The position numbers and the translations under genes were made by a program. Of a DNA stretch of 64,000 nucleotides, positions 52,276 through 63,300 are shown one piece after another (within the stretch, counting starts at the first letter, position 1; each line of letters begins with the position of its first letter). This DNA is from Hymenobacter gummosus (GTDB lineage Bacteria; Bacteroidota; Bacteroidia; Cytophagales; Hymenobacteraceae), in assembly GCF_003970915.1 (NCBI RefSeq), contig NZ_RXOF01000005.1, positions 124,001 to 188,000 on the forward strand, written 5' to 3'. The notes below the pieces were generated by a model. That model had not been told where the DNA came from and made no database searches. It saw only the letters and a list, made by a program, of their open reading frames with translations.

Positions 52276-53379
52276 TTACTCTTCCGTACCCTTCACGAAG
52301 GGCAGCTTGGTGACAGTGGCGGGCAGGTTCTTGCCGCGCACCTGCACGAAGATTTTGCTGCCCGGCTTGCTCAGCTCGGTCTTGACGTAGCCCAGGCCGA
52401 TGCCCTTGCTCAGGCTCGGCGACTGGGTGCCCGAAGTAACTTCCCCAATTTTCTCGCCGGCTTCGTCTACCAGCTCGTAGTGGGCGCGCGGAATGCCGGG
52501 GCCGTCCATCAGAAAGCCCACCAGCTTGCGCGTGACGCCCTGCTCCTTCTGCCGGGCCAGCGCCGGGCTATTCACGAAGTCCTTGGTGAACTTGGTAATC
52601 CAGCCCAGGCCGCCTTCCAGCGGCGAGGTGGTGTCGTCAATATCGTTGCCGTAGAGGCAGAAGCCCATTTCCAGGCGCAGCGTGTCGCGGGCCCCCAGCC
52701 CGATGGGCTTCAGGCCGAAAGGCTGACCGGCTTCCAGAATCTTGTTCCAGATATCGGCGGCCGCCGCGTTCGGGATGTACAGCTCGAAGCCGCCCGCGCC
52801 GGTGTAGCCCGTGGCCGAGATGATGACGCCCTCGTGGCCGGCGAAGGTGCCCTGCACGAAGCTGTAGTACGGAATGCTGCCCAAGTCTACGTCGGTGAGG
52901 CTCTGCAGCGCGGCGGCGGCTTTGGGCCCCTGCACGGCGAAGAGGCTCGTTTGCTCCGACACGTTTTCCATGTCGGCCCCGAACTCGGCGTTGTACTTCT
53001 GAATCCAGCTCCAGTCCTTGTCGATGTTGGAGGCGTTGACCACGAGCATGTAGTCCTCATCGGCCAGCTTGTACACCAGCAGGTCGTCCACGATGCCGCC
53101 CTCCTCGTTGGGCAGGCAGCTGTACTGGGCTTTGCCGTTTTCCAGCTTGCTGGCGTCGTTGCTGGTCACGCGCTGAATCAGCGGCAGGGCCTGGGGGCCG
53201 CGCACCCGAAACTCGCCCATGTGCGACACGTCGAAGATGCCCACGGCCCGGCGCACGGTGTGGTGCTCGTCGAGGTCGGAGGAGTAGCGCACGGGCATGT
53301 TGTAGCCGGCGAAGGGCACCATCTTGGCGCCGAGTTGCTGGTGCACGTCGTTGAGCACGACGGTCTTCAGGTCGCTCAT
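52276..53379 (-). CDS. gcvT: Aminomethyltransferase, glycine cleavage system T protein
   Basis: A 367-residue T protein that moves the methylene group of glycine to tetrahydrofolate, releasing ammonia. Family landmarks: [62 protein letters not shown], and [17 protein letters not shown]. The frame extends 63 codons upstream through the promoter, but the ATG at 53379 is the family start. P and H protein genes are not in this window. A -7 box lies at 53434-53441. Confidence 0.96.
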   Translation of the reverse strand: MSDLKTVVLNDVHQQLGAKMVPFAGYNMPVRYSSDLDEHHTVRRAVGIFDVSHMGEFRVRGPQALPLIQRVTSNDASKLENGKAQYSCLPNEEGGIVDDLLVYKLADEDYMLVVNASNIDKDWSWIQKYNAEFGADMENVSEQTSLFAVQGPKAAAALQSLTDVDLGSIPYYSFVQGTFAGHEGVIISATGYTGAGGFELYIPNAAAADIWNKILEAGQPFGLKPIGLGARDTLRLEMGFCLYGNDIDDTTSPLEGGLGWITKFTKDFVNSPALARQKEQGVTRKLVGFLMDGPGIPRAHYELVDEAGEKIGEVTSGTQSPSLSKGIGLGYVKTELSKPGSKIFVQVRGKNLPATVTKLPFVKGTEE

Positions 53380-53653
53380 GGGGGCGGGACTTGGGGTTCG
53401 GGGTGTGGGAAACAGGCCGGGCGGCCGGCGGCGCAAAAGTAGGCTATATCCGCCACGCCCCGGCCCTCCCCTGCTGCAAAACCCCTCCGCCGCGCCCAGG
53501 GGCCCGTTCGCACAGCCCCCGGCACCTTTGGCCCAGTAGCGCCGGCCCCCCACCTGCCCACCATGCACCTTTGCCAGCCGCTCACCCCCAACCCGCGGCC
53601 CGCGAAGCGGGTATATGCTATATGCCCTGTCGATGGCCGCACATCAGCGCAGG
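53380..53653. other. Divergent region between gcvT and the CZB gene
   Basis: About 270 bp of very C-rich sequence with the gcvT -7 box. The leader just before the gcvT ATG is C-rich with octamer-like spacing but no partner arm. Possible plus-strand -7 elements are weak (CACCTTTG at 53523 and 53566). No gene recognised. Confidence 0.45.
53434..53441 (-). promoter_or_regulatory. -7 box of gcvT promoter
   Basis: TACTTTTG on the minus strand matches TANNTTTG, 54 nt before the gcvT ATG. No clear -33 element. Confidence 0.55.
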
Positions 53654-53665
53654 ATGTTGTACGTA

Positions 53666-54034
53666 ATGGATGAAGACCTCAAACGGGAGTTTGATACGGC
53701 CCGTCTTAAGCACATTCTGTTCAAAGCCCGCCTGCGCTCCTTCCTTTTCGGGGCTGGCGGCAACGAGGCCCCGGTGCGCGACCCGGACGAATGCTCCTTC
53801 GGGCACTGGATTCGCGACGTAGCCCTGCCCCGTTTCGGCCATTACCCCGAGGCCCGGCAGCTCGACGACGCCCACCGCCGCGTGCACCACGAAGCCAACC
53901 GCCTCATGGACCTGCACCTCGCCGGCCAGACCGAGGAAGCCATGCGCGGCCTGCGCGCCGCCAACCCGCTCACCGACGAGGTGCTGGGCCTGCTGAATAC
54001 TCTTGAGCATAAGTTGCGTAAAGAGGCCCGCTAG
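53666..54034 (+). CDS. Stand-alone CZB (chemoreceptor zinc-binding) domain protein
   Basis: A 122-residue protein (a start at 53654 would add MLYV). It matches the CZB domain, a 3-His/1-Cys zinc site: His in RLKHILFKARLRSFLFG, the Cys motif DECSFGHWIRD, and His residues in RFGHYPEARQLDDAHRRVHHEAN. CZB domains sense zinc or oxidants such as HOCl and usually sit on chemoreceptors or cyclases. Here it stands alone, 21 bp before a membrane histidine kinase, so it may feed that kinase. Confidence 0.82.
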   Translation: MDEDLKREFDTARLKHILFKARLRSFLFGAGGNEAPVRDPDECSFGHWIRDVALPRFGHYPEARQLDDAHRRVHHEANRLMDLHLAGQTEEAMRGLRAANPLTDEVLGLLNTLEHKLRKEAR

Positions 54035-54055
54035 CGTCCGGCGCGGCCCCTTTAC

Positions 54056-55591
54056 ATGAAGCTCAAGCTTTCCACCCGCCTCTTTATCGGCTTTCTGGCC
54101 ATTGCAATGCTGTTTGTGATGGTCGGCATCGTCAACTATCAACTTTCGCGGCAGGTGCTGCGCAACTCCGAGCGCATTGCCCACTCGCAGAACCGCACGG
54201 CCCAGGCTACGCGCATGCTGGGCAATATCGTGGACATGGAGGCCGGCTTCCGGGGCTACCTGCTCGTCGGCAACGAGGGCCTGCTCGAATCCTACTACGA
54301 GGGCGAGCGGCAGCTGCTGGGCTCCTTCTCGCGCCTGCGCGACGAGTTCGGCCTCGACGACCCGCAGTACGCCCGCATGCTGCAGGCCCAGCGCCTGTAC
54401 GAGCGGTGGTCGGTGTACTCGCACATGCTGGTGAGCGAGAAGCGCGCCGCCCGCAAGCGCAACCCGCGCCAGGAAGGCGTCGACGGCATGGAGCACCGCG
54501 CCCTGGTGGAAGACCTGACCGGCAAGCAGATGATGGACCAGATTCGCGTCATCTTCCGGGGCTTCGACCGCGACGAGCTGGCCACCCGCGACAAGCAGCG
54601 CGCCAAGCTGGCCGCCAGCATTCAGCAGACGCGCATCCTGTCGGTGGTGCTGACGCTGCTGGCCCTGGGCCTGGGTTTGCTCGGCGCCTGGCTGATTGCC
54701 CGGCTGCTCTCGCGCCGCATCCGCCGCATGGTGCAGCTGGCCACCCGCATTGCCCGCGGCGAGTACCATGTGCGCCTGGCCGACGACGCCCGCGACGAGC
54801 TGAGCGAGCTGGCCCTCTCGCTCGATTCCATGGCCACCACTATCGAGTCGACCATCAACCAGCTGGAGCGCCGCAACCAGGAGCTGGACCAGTTTGCCTA
54901 CGTGGTGTCGCACGACCTGAAGGCCCCGCTGCGCGGCATCGAAAGCGCCTCCCGCTGGATTGAGGAGGACATGGATACCGGCCTGCCCGAGCACATCCGG
55001 GAGTTTCTGGTGCTGATGCGCACCCGGGTACACCGCATGGAAAACCTCATCAGTGGCATTCTGGAGCTGGCCCGCATCGGGCGGGTGCAGCAGCAGCAGG
55101 AGCGCGTAAACGTGCGCGAGCTGCTTAATGAAATCATCGACTCTCTGGCCCCGCCCGAGGGTTTCCGGGTGGTGCTGCCGCCTTACCTGCCGGTGCTACT
55201 GGCCTCGCGGGTGGAGCTGCAGCAGGTGTTCAGCAACCTCATCAGCAACGCCCTCAAGTACCACCACGACCCCAGCCAGGGCCTGGTACGCATCGGTCTG
55301 CGCGAAACCACCGAGGAGTATACCTTCACCATTGCCGACAACGGCCCCGGCATTGCGCCCGAGTACCACGAGCGGGTGTTCGTACTATTCCAGACGCTGA
55401 CCGAGCGCGACACCATGGAAAGCACCGGCGTGGGCCTGGCCATCGTGAAGAAAATCATCGAGCGGCACGGGGGCACTATCCGGCTGGAATCCAGCGAAGG
55501 AGCCGGCGCCACGTTCACCTTTACCTGGCCCAAACTCCCGGCCCGCAGCACCGCGGCGGCCGCGGCCCGGCCGGCCCAAGTCGGCCAGTAG
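54056..55591 (+). CDS. CHASE3-type membrane sensor histidine kinase
   Basis: A 511-residue kinase. Membrane helix 1 (about 8-27), an extracytoplasmic CHASE3-like helical sensor (about 35-190), helix 2 (about 194-218), HAMP (about 218-270), HisKA with the phospho-His286 in YVVSHDLKAPLRGIES, and HATPase_c with NLISNALKYH (N box), IADNGPGIAPEYHERVF (G1) and STGVGLAIVKKIIERHGG (G2). The short Ala-rich tail has no domain. It lies between the CZB gene and a response regulator, so the three form one signalling unit. The ligand is unknown. Confidence 0.94.
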   Translation: MKLKLSTRLFIGFLAIAMLFVMVGIVNYQLSRQVLRNSERIAHSQNRTAQATRMLGNIVDMEAGFRGYLLVGNEGLLESYYEGERQLLGSFSRLRDEFGLDDPQYARMLQAQRLYERWSVYSHMLVSEKRAARKRNPRQEGVDGMEHRALVEDLTGKQMMDQIRVIFRGFDRDELATRDKQRAKLAASIQQTRILSVVLTLLALGLGLLGAWLIARLLSRRIRRMVQLATRIARGEYHVRLADDARDELSELALSLDSMATTIESTINQLERRNQELDQFAYVVSHDLKAPLRGIESASRWIEEDMDTGLPEHIREFLVLMRTRVHRMENLISGILELARIGRVQQQQERVNVRELLNEIIDSLAPPEGFRVVLPPYLPVLLASRVELQQVFSNLISNALKYHHDPSQGLVRIGLRETTEEYTFTIADNGPGIAPEYHERVFVLFQTLTERDTMESTGVGLAIVKKIIERHGGTIRLESSEGAGATFTFTWPKLPARSTAAAAARPAQVGQ

Positions 55592-55667
55592 CGGATTATT
55601 TGCGTAATATGGGCAGGCCGGCACTCCGCCACCCCTTGCATGCGCCGGCCCCTCACCCTTGCCCGCT

Positions 55668-56123
55668 ATGTCAACCGACTCACCAAACCCCGCCAGCATT
55701 CTGCTCGTCGAAGACGACCAGATGGATATTATGAACGTGCAGCGCGAGCTGCGCAAGCACAACATCACCGTGCCGCTGTACGTGGCCCGCAATGGCCGCG
55801 AGGCCCTGGCCCTGCTGCGCGGGGAGGGCGACCGGGACCAGATTCCCAAGCCCAGCGTGGTGATGCTCGACATCAACATGCCGCGCATGAACGGCCTGGA
55901 GCTGCTGGAAGTGCTGCGCTCCGACCCCGAGTTCGTGGGTCTGAACGTGTTCATCATGACCACCTCCGACCTCGATACCGACCGCCTCAAAGCCCGCGAC
56001 CTGGCCGTGAGCGGCTACATCATCAAGCCCCTGAACTTCGATAAGTTCGGCGAGGGCGGCTCCACCGTCGACGGCTTCAGCCTGTTCCTGGATTTGCTGC
56101 AGCTCAAGGAAGCGCAGCGGTAG
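55668..56123 (+). CDS. Single-domain response regulator (Rcp1-like)
   Basis: A 151-residue receiver domain without an output domain. Active-site residues: acidic pair Glu15/Asp16 (LLVEDDQMD), phospho-acceptor Asp68 in VVMLDINMPRMNG, Thr/Ser near 99-101 (FIMTTSDL) and Lys121 in GYIIKPL. The insert between helix 2 and beta 3 and the C-terminal extension fit the Rcp1-like group that pairs with HisKA kinases. The ATG at 55668 is chosen over 55659. It is 76 bp after the kinase gene. Confidence 0.93.
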   Translation: MSTDSPNPASILLVEDDQMDIMNVQRELRKHNITVPLYVARNGREALALLRGEGDRDQIPKPSVVMLDINMPRMNGLELLEVLRSDPEFVGLNVFIMTTSDLDTDRLKARDLAVSGYIIKPLNFDKFGEGGSTVDGFSLFLDLLQLKEAQR

Positions 56124-56124
56124 C

Positions 56125-56290
56125 TGGTGAAATAGTGAGATGGTGAGCGGGTGAGTTTGACGTTTACGCAGCTCCCTTGCTCTACTTATTGCTTTTACCA
56201 ACACGAAACGGCCCCGGCAACACTAGTTGCCGGGGCCGTTTCGTATTTCGGGTCGTCAGGCCGTCAAACTCACCATTTCACTATCTCACC
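56125..56290. repeat. Octamer-unit palindrome, locus G, enclosing a terminator
   Basis: The left arm has units GGTGAAAT, AGTGAGAT, GGTGAGCG, GGTGAGTT then TGACG (56126-56162). The right arm (56262-56290) returns TGACG reversed with units GGTGAGTT, AGTGAAAT, GGTGAGAT in complement. Between them lies the terminator at 56203-56244. The element exactly fills the gap between the response regulator and rnhB stop codons. Confidence 0.88.
56203..56244. terminator. Bidirectional terminator between the response regulator and rnhB
   Basis: ACGAAACGGCCCCGGCAAC and its complement flank ACTAGT-type centre bases. It sits in the loop of palindrome locus G and can serve both convergent genes. Confidence 0.88.
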
Positions 56291-56293
56291 GCC

Positions 56294-56869
56294 CTAGAGG
56301 AGCCGGAAGCCCATGCGGTGGTGCACGGTGGGGCCGTGGGCGCGAATGGCTTCGCGGTGCTGGCTGGTGGGGTAACCGGCATTCTGCTGCCAGCCATAGT
56401 GCGGAAACTCGGCCGCCAGCTGGCCCATCCGCTCGTCGCGGAAGGTTTTGGCCAGTACCGAGGCGGCGGCGATGTTGAGAAACTTCGCGTCGCCCTTCAC
56501 GATGCAGCTGTGCTGGATGCCCGGGTAAGCCCGGAACCGGTTGCCGTCGACGGCGAGGTGGGTGGGCTGCAGGCCCAGGGCGGCCACGGCACGGTGCATG
56601 GCCAGGTAGCTGGCCTGGGCGATGTTGATGCTGGCAATTTCCTCGGGCGAAGCTTCGGCCACAGCCCAGGCTACGGCGTTGCGGCAAATCACGTCGCGCA
56701 GCTGCTCGCGCCGCTTGGGGCTGAGCAGCTTGGAATCGGTGAGACCGGGGGCTACAAAATCGGGCGGCAGCACCACGGCGGCGGCAAACACCGGTCCGGC
56801 CAGGCAGCCGCGGCCGGCTTCGTCGAGGCCGGCTTCGAGCGGCTGGTGGGTAAGGGAAACGGGCAGCAT
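56294..56869 (-). CDS. rnhB: Ribonuclease HII
   Basis: A 191-residue RNase HII that removes RNA from RNA/DNA hybrids and single ribonucleotides from DNA. The active-site acidic residues are in AGLDEAGRGCLAGPVFAA (Asp, Glu), LTDSKLLSPKRRE and AVDGNRF (Asp), with PTSQHREAI near the end. The frame extends 34 codons upstream through the -7 box, so the ATG at 56869 is the start. Confidence 0.96.
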   Translation of the reverse strand: MLPVSLTHQPLEAGLDEAGRGCLAGPVFAAAVVLPPDFVAPGLTDSKLLSPKRREQLRDVICRNAVAWAVAEASPEEIASINIAQASYLAMHRAVAALGLQPTHLAVDGNRFRAYPGIQHSCIVKGDAKFLNIAAASVLAKTFRDERMGQLAAEFPHYGWQQNAGYPTSQHREAIRAHGPTVHHRMGFRLL

Positions 56870-56878
56870 AATCGGCCG

Positions 56879-56886
56879 CAAAGCTA
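56879..56886 (-). promoter_or_regulatory. -7 box of rnhB promoter, close to the start codon
   Basis: TAGCTTTG on the minus strand fits TANNTTTG and ends 9 nt before the ATG, leaving a leader of only a few bases. Confidence 0.6.
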
Positions 56887-56925
56887 GCCACGGCGGGGCA
56901 GCTACGCCGCGGCCGGGGCAAAAAA

Positions 56926-56966
56926 CAACCGCCCGCCGTGGCGTCTGAAGCCAGGACGGGCGGTTG
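56926..56966 (-). terminator. Terminator of the small acidic protein gene
   Basis: CAACCGCCCG / CGGGCGGTTG with a 21-nt loop, followed on the minus strand by a T-run (complement of 56920-56925). It lies 27 nt past the stop at 56993. Confidence 0.85.
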
Positions 56967-56992
56967 CCCAAGTAGGCAAGAAAGGAGGCTGC

Positions 56993-57241
56993 CTAATGTT
57001 TGCCGGCAGTGCTGCCGATAATGTTGTCGGGCGATTCGCCGCGGCGCAGGCCCTGGCTGTCGCGCGGGCCTTCGTCCAGCTCCCCGTCTTCGTCGGTGCT
57101 GATGTATTCGTTGGTCAGAGGGCCGAGGCCCCCGGTTTGTTGCTGCAGTTCGGCTTCGGCTTGGGCGTGTTTCAGGTTGAACAGCGGGTCGCCGGGATTA
57201 GAGGTGTTTTGGTTGGCGGAGTTTTTTTGCGAATTGGCCAT
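56993..57241 (-). CDS. Small polar acidic protein, unknown function
   Basis: An 82-residue protein rich in Asn, Gln, Asp, Glu and Gly, with no Cys, no hydrophobic stretch and likely disordered. It reads MANSQKNSANQNTSNPGDP, then a helical part (LKHAQAEAELQQQTG), then TDEDGELDEGPRDSQG and a short end. Its codon use is like its neighbours and it has its own terminator, so it is probably real. No family recognised. Confidence 0.65.
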   Translation of the reverse strand: MANSQKNSANQNTSNPGDPLFNLKHAQAEAELQQQTGGLGPLTNEYISTDEDGELDEGPRDSQGLRRGESPDNIIGSTAGKH

Positions 57242-57343
57242 AACGGTGCAGATGGCTGGCCGGAAGGTTAGCGACCAGCTTATTGGAAGTTACGGCTTTA
57301 GTGGATATCAAGTTAACTCTATGTTACGGCCGGCCAAAAAAAA

Positions 57344-57369
57344 GCCGCTGCCCCTTTCGGGACAGCGGC
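57344..57369 (-). terminator. Terminator of the giant T9SS protein gene
   Basis: GCCGCTGCCCC pairs with GGGACAGCGGC (one mismatch) around TTTC. On the minus strand it is followed by eight T (complement of 57336-57343). It lies 28 nt past the stop. Confidence 0.85.
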
Positions 57370-57396
57370 CGTTGCCGTTCGCGGGTTCCATCCACC

Positions 57397-60300
57397 CTAG
57401 TTTTTCACGAAGCGGCGGGTCAGGTTCAGGCCGTTGGCGCCCTGCACCTTCACTAGGTACGTTCCGGCCGGCAGCGCCCGCACGTCGAGCGACGTGGCAA
57501 GCGAACCAGCCAACTGGCCTTTCAGCACCAGGCTGCCGGCCGTGTTGTAGATCAGCACGGAGCTGGCGTCGGTGGCGCCCAGCAGGCGCACGTTCAGCGT
57601 TTCCACGGCCGGGTTCGGGTACAGGGCCAACTCCAGGCCAGCCTGCTTGTCGAAGCGCACGGCGCGGGTGTCCGTGGTGGTCGTGGTGCCGTCCAGGTCC
57701 ACCTGCTGCAGGCGGTAGTACACCGTGCTAGCCTGGCGGGCCGCCTCGGCATCGGTGAAGCTGTACTGGTGCGCCGTGGTGGAGGTGCCGTGGCCGGCCA
57801 CGCGGCCTACCTTCACGAAGTTCACCCCGTCGATGGAGCGCTCAACCTCGAAGTGGCTGTTGTTTTTCTCCTGAGCGGTGCGCCAGGTCAGCAGGGCGGC
57901 GGTGTTCTGCGCCTTGGCCGCGAAGTCAACCAGCTCCACCGGCAGCGGGCCGAAGCCGATGGTGAAGGCCACCACCTGGGTGTTCGTGCCGCCGTTGGCG
58001 TCTACCGTCGTTACGTTCAGCGTGTAGCTGCCGGCGCGCAGGTTCAGGTTGTTCACGTTCGTCACCCGGATTTCCCCGTTGGTGGCGTTCAGCGTCAGCC
58101 CGAGCGTGTTGAGCAGGGTGGTGCCGGCCGCATCCGTCGTGGCCGAGCGCACCCCGTTGTCGGAGCCCACCAGCGTACCGTTGTTGGTCCCGCCGACGGT
58201 GTACATCTGCCCGCTGCTGTTGTAACGGGCCGCATTGGCGTCGAGCACACTGGCAATCAGGTCGTTGTTGCGGTAGGCATCAGCCAGCAGACCGCCGCGG
58301 GTCGGCGCCGCCGTGTACACCGAGTTGACATCCTGGCCCACGGCAATGGTGTAGATGGCCGTGTTCGAGGTAGCCGGGGCACTGGCGTTATCGGTAGCCG
58401 TGTAGGTGAAGAAGGCGTTGCCGATAAAGCCGTTGGCCGGGTCGAAGCGCAGGGTGTTAATCTGGGCGGCGGTCAGCGTCTGGCCGTTGGTGATGGGCGA
58501 GCCGGTGCCCGGGCCCAGGTACAGGGTACCAGCCGCCGAAGCCGGCAACGAGGTAATGGTGTAGGTCAGCGTGGTCGAGGCATCCGCATCGGTAGCCAGC
58601 AGCGGCGAGATGAGCAGCGGCCCAGCCGTGGTAGCCTGCGGGGTCTGCAGGTTGTTTACCACGTTGTAGGCTACCGGCGCGCGGTTGATGGTCGTCGGCG
58701 TAGAGGCCGAGTTGTTGCCGCTCACTTCCCCGAACGAGTTGGTGGGCGTCACGTTGGCCGTCACCGTGTAGTTGGTGCTCGGCGCCGAGAAGGTCACGTA
58801 GTTGGTCACTTCCCCGCTGGCCCCCACCGTCTGGTTGCTGATGGCCGGGAAGGTGATGGTCGTCGTGCCGTTGGCGACGCTAACCGGCCCGCTGGCCCCC
58901 GAGTACGTGATGTTGGTAGCTCCAGCCGGGATGGTCACCGTCTGCGTCGACGAAGCCGGGGTCGGCCCGTTGTTCAGGGTCATCACGGCGTAGGTTACCG
59001 TGGCGCCCGGCTGCGTGGTGGCCGGACCGCTTACGCTCGTGGCCACGTCGGCCCGTACGTCAATCGGTACTTCCAAGGGCGCCGAGTTGTTGGCCGGGTT
59101 GCTGTCCCCGTTGTCCGAGCGGACAAACGAGGTGGCTTGAACCGTGCCGCTGTTCGGCGCGGTGAAGGACACCGAGTAAGCGTTGGTGGGCAGCGAAGCG
59201 CCCGAAGCCAGGCTGGCAATGGGGTTCCAGGTTACCAGGCCGGTGGCAATGTTGTAGCTACCACCCGTACCGCCGCTTACCGTCACCGTCCCGAAGGCCT
59301 GCAGCCCCGCCGGCAGCGCCAGCGAAACCACTACGTTATTGGCCGTTACCGGGCCGTTGTTGGTGTAGTTGGCGGCGATGATGAGGCTGGAGTTCGGGTT
59401 CACGTTTGGCAGCGAGGACACAATGCTGGTCCGCAGATCCACCGTCGAGGTGGGGGCGGTGCTGCCGCTGATGCTGGTCGTGGCTACGTTGTTGTCGTAG
59501 TTCGACTCCACGCTGCCCGCCGTGGCGCGGGCCACTGCGTTCAGGCTGGCTACGTCGGGCATAGTCAGCGTGGCCGTGCTCGTGAGGGAGCTGCCGCTGG
59601 CCAAGAAGCTGGTCGTGCCAAAGGTTACCAGACCGGTGGTGTTGTCGTACGAGCCACCACCCGTTACCGTCACGGCGTTGGCCCCTAGGCCGGCCGGCAG
59701 TTGGAGCGTGGGCACCACGTTGGTAGCCGCGGCCGGGCCGGCGTTGCGCGTCGATACCGAGAAGGTCACGGCACTGCCTACCGGGGCGCTGGTCGGACCA
59801 CTCAAGGCCACCACGATGTCGCCCACGGCCTGTACGGTGGTGGCCACCGCGGCTGTGTTGTTGGTCAGGGTCGTTTCGGGGGTGTTGCTGCTCACGCTGG
59901 CCGAAGCCGTGAAGCTGCGGGCACCCACTGGCACTTCGTAAGTGATGGTGTTGACCTGCGAAGCACCTTTCACCATCAGGTTAGAGATGTTGAAGGTCAC
60001 GATGCCGGTATTGATGTCGTAGCTGCCACCGTTGGACACCTGCACGCCGCTCAGGCCGGCGGGCAGGCTCACGCGCTGCACCACGCCCGTAGCCGGGGCT
60101 TCGCCGCTGTTGCTGGTCGTCACGGTGTAGGTTACCAATTGGCCGGTGCTAACCGTGGTCGGGCCGGCCAGCGTGGTAGCCAGGTCGGCTACGCTGCTTA
60201 CTTCCACCTTCACCTGGGCCAGGTTGTCGGCGGGCAGGATGTCGGCCGAAGTCGTGGCGACGGTGGCCGTAGCCAGCACCACGCCCTGCGCCGGAGCATT

Positions 60301-63300
60301 GAAGGTCACCGTAGCGCTGGCGCTGCCGGCCGAAGCCAGGTTGCCAAACGAGGTGAAGGTCACCAGACCGGTATTGATGTCGTAGCTGCCGCCGTTGGAC
60401 ACGCTCACGCCGGTCAGGCCGGTGGGCAGCAGCAGCGTTTCCGTTACCGCGTTAGCCGTGTTCGGGCCGGCGTTGCTGGCCGTCACGGTCAGCGTTACCG
60501 GGGCGCCGGGGGCTACGGTGCTGGCCGACGGCGTCACGGTGGTGTACACGTTGACGGCGGCGGTGCCGGCTACCGTGCCTACCTGCGTACCGGTAGCCAG
60601 GCCGTTCAGGTTGGCCGAGTTGTTACCGGTAGCCAGGTCGCCGGCGTTGTCGCTGCTGGCGCCCGCCGTTACTACTGCCGTCGGAATACCGAAGTTGGCC
60701 GACGGAGCCGCGAAGCTGATGGAGTTGACCACCGTCTGGCCCACCGGCAGGCTGCCGATGGCCGGGAAGGTCACCCGGCCGTTGCCCGAGTTGTAGGTAC
60801 CGCCGTTGGAGGCGAATACGCCCGTCAGGCCGGTCGGCAGCTGTACTACCTGAATCACGTTCGGCGCGGGCGACACCGAGCCGCTGGTGCTGCTCAGGTT
60901 GCTGGTCGTCACGGTGTAGGTTACTTCGTTGCCCCGCACCACGGCCGTTGCCGGGCCGCTGATGGTGGTAGCCACGTCGTAGCGGGGCGACACGTTCAAG
61001 GTGAGCGTGACCACGTTGTTGGTCGTGTTGGTTTCGGTGCCGGTACCGCCGATGGTAGCCGTAGCCGTTACCGGACCGCTGCCGGGCATGTTCGACACGG
61101 CCACGTTGTAGGTGACGTTGGTGTTGGCCGCCATCGTGCCTACCGGGATGCTCAGTACGCCGGTCGTGTTGTTGTAGAGCGTCGTGTTGCTAGTGTAGGC
61201 ACCGCCCGTTACCGATACCGTACCGCCACCCGTGGTCAGGCCGGCGGGCAGCTGCAGCGTCTGCACCACGTCATTCACCGCTACCGAGGAGTTGTTGGCC
61301 GCGCGCACCGAGTAGGTCTGCGAGGCACCGGCCGTCGAGTTGTTGGCGGGCGAGGTGAAGCTCGTTGCCAGATCAATGTTCGGCGCCTTCACTTCCACGG
61401 AGATGAACGCCGTGTTGGAGCTTACGCCCGAGGTGTTGTTTACCGTGTAGGGCACCGTGGCAATGCCGGTGAAGCCCGTCGTCGGCGTGAACAGCACCTG
61501 GCCGGCGCTGGTAAACTGGAACGTACCGCCCGTGACGGCCACGGCCGTGGTGCTGCCGGCGCCCTGGCCGTTCAGGTTCACCGTAGCCGGGTCGATGTTG
61601 TTCTGGTCGTTGGTGGTTACCGTCAGCGTCACCGGCGTGTTCGGGGCCGTCGTGGTGAAGTCGTTGGTGGCCACCGGAGCCTGCAGCACCGGCGCGTTGC
61701 CCGAGAATTCCGAGGTACCCACGGCGCTCAGCGTAGCCGTCGAGGTAATCAGCACGCCCGCCGTCGACAGCGCGGTTTGCTGCGCCGCCGTCAGCGACGA
61801 GAGTGCTACGGCAAAGGTGAAGCGGTTCTGGTTGGTTTCCGTGCCCTGCGCAAAGCCGTTGATGTTGCCGCTGTACGAGCCCGTCGATCCATCTAGGTCA
61901 CTGCCGTTGACGCCTTCCACGCGGCTGAACAGGAAAGTGCGGCCCTGGCCGAAGTTGGCGCCGGTGGCGTTGCTCGAAGCCGGGTTCGGCTCGGCCACGA
62001 AGAATTCCACGGTAGCCCCAGGCTTGGTGAAGCCCGCCACGTACAGCACGCCGTTGCGCACCGTCGCCGTCTGGATGATCGGCATGTTGGTCAGGCCGTT
62101 GGCCCCCGAGTCACCGTCGCCATTATCATTCAGCGTCACGTAAGGCGCCACGCCGTTGTTCTGGTTGCCGCCCGAGGTCTGGGCGCTCGACAGCAAATCA
62201 ATGCCGATCTGGCCGCTGACCGTCGAGCCGGCGTTGTTGGCTACGTTGCCGTTGCTGTAGATGGAGTTCTGGCTGAACGTGTTGTTGTCGGCCCCGTTAA
62301 GGCTCCGGATACCCGCCCCGTAGTTGCCGGTAATCACGTTGCTGCTGATGGTGGCGTTGTCGGCCGCAATGCGGATGCCCGACGTTGCGCCGGTGCCTAC
62401 CCCGTTGCCGCTGATGGTGTTGCCGCTGACAGCAGCCCCGTCACCGTCGACGGCCAGTTCAATGCCGTTGCCGTTGTGGCCGGTGATGAGGTTGTTGCTG
62501 ATGGCCACGTTGCCGCCGACTACGTTGATGCCGTCCAGGTTGTTCGAGCGCCCGTTGCCGCTGATTTCGTTGCCGCTGATGGTGGCCGACGTACTGGTGT
62601 TCACGCGCACGCCGTACCCGTTGGCAAAACCAATCAGGTTGTTGGTAATCTGAATGCCCGTGCCGCCGGTGATGCGGATGTTATCGGCGTTGCTTACCTG
62701 CGCCGTCGAGAAGTTGTCGGCCGTACCGCCAATCACGTTGCCGGTGATGGTGACGTTGCTGGCCGTTACCCGGATGTTGGCGTTGGCGTTATTGTTGGTC
62801 GCGTTGCCGAAGCCAGCAATGGCCAGTCCGCGAATCAGCGTCCCGGTGGCGGTGCTGCTCACGTCCAGGCCGATGGCGCGGGCCGTCGAGCCCAGAATCT
62901 GTACTTCCGGCTGGTTCACCGTAGCTAAGGCCGTACCAGCCGTGCCTACGTTGCCGCCGCTGCCCAGCGTCCCGGTGTTGGAATTCTGAATGTTGGTGGT
63001 TTGCAGCGTGCCGTCAATCGAGGTATTGGCGTCTTCCAGGTCCGGCAGTACCGAAGCCGGCGAAATCGAGGCCACCCCGTTGGTCAGGCCCGAAGTCAGG
63101 CCATTGCGCAGACCGGCCGGAGCACCCGTGGCGGCCCCGTTCGGAATCATAAAAATCGACACCTCGCGGCCCGCCGTTTGTCCGTTCTGAGCCAGATTGG
63201 TGTTCGACAACGCGTTGCTGTTGTTGATGAACTGCCGCAGCGAGCCTTGGCCCGCGTCGTTGGTATTGGTAATGACGTCGAAATTGAAGCCGAAGTCAAC

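Noticed and set aside
53380-53568. 63-codon N-terminal extension of GcvT
   Set aside because: It runs through the -7 box; the family start is the ATG at 53379.
57769-61896. Two long open frames (639 and 731 codons) opposite the giant T9SS protein
   Set aside because: Composition is Arg/Gly/His-rich nonsense typical of antisense of repeat DNA, and the repeats make sense only on the minus strand.
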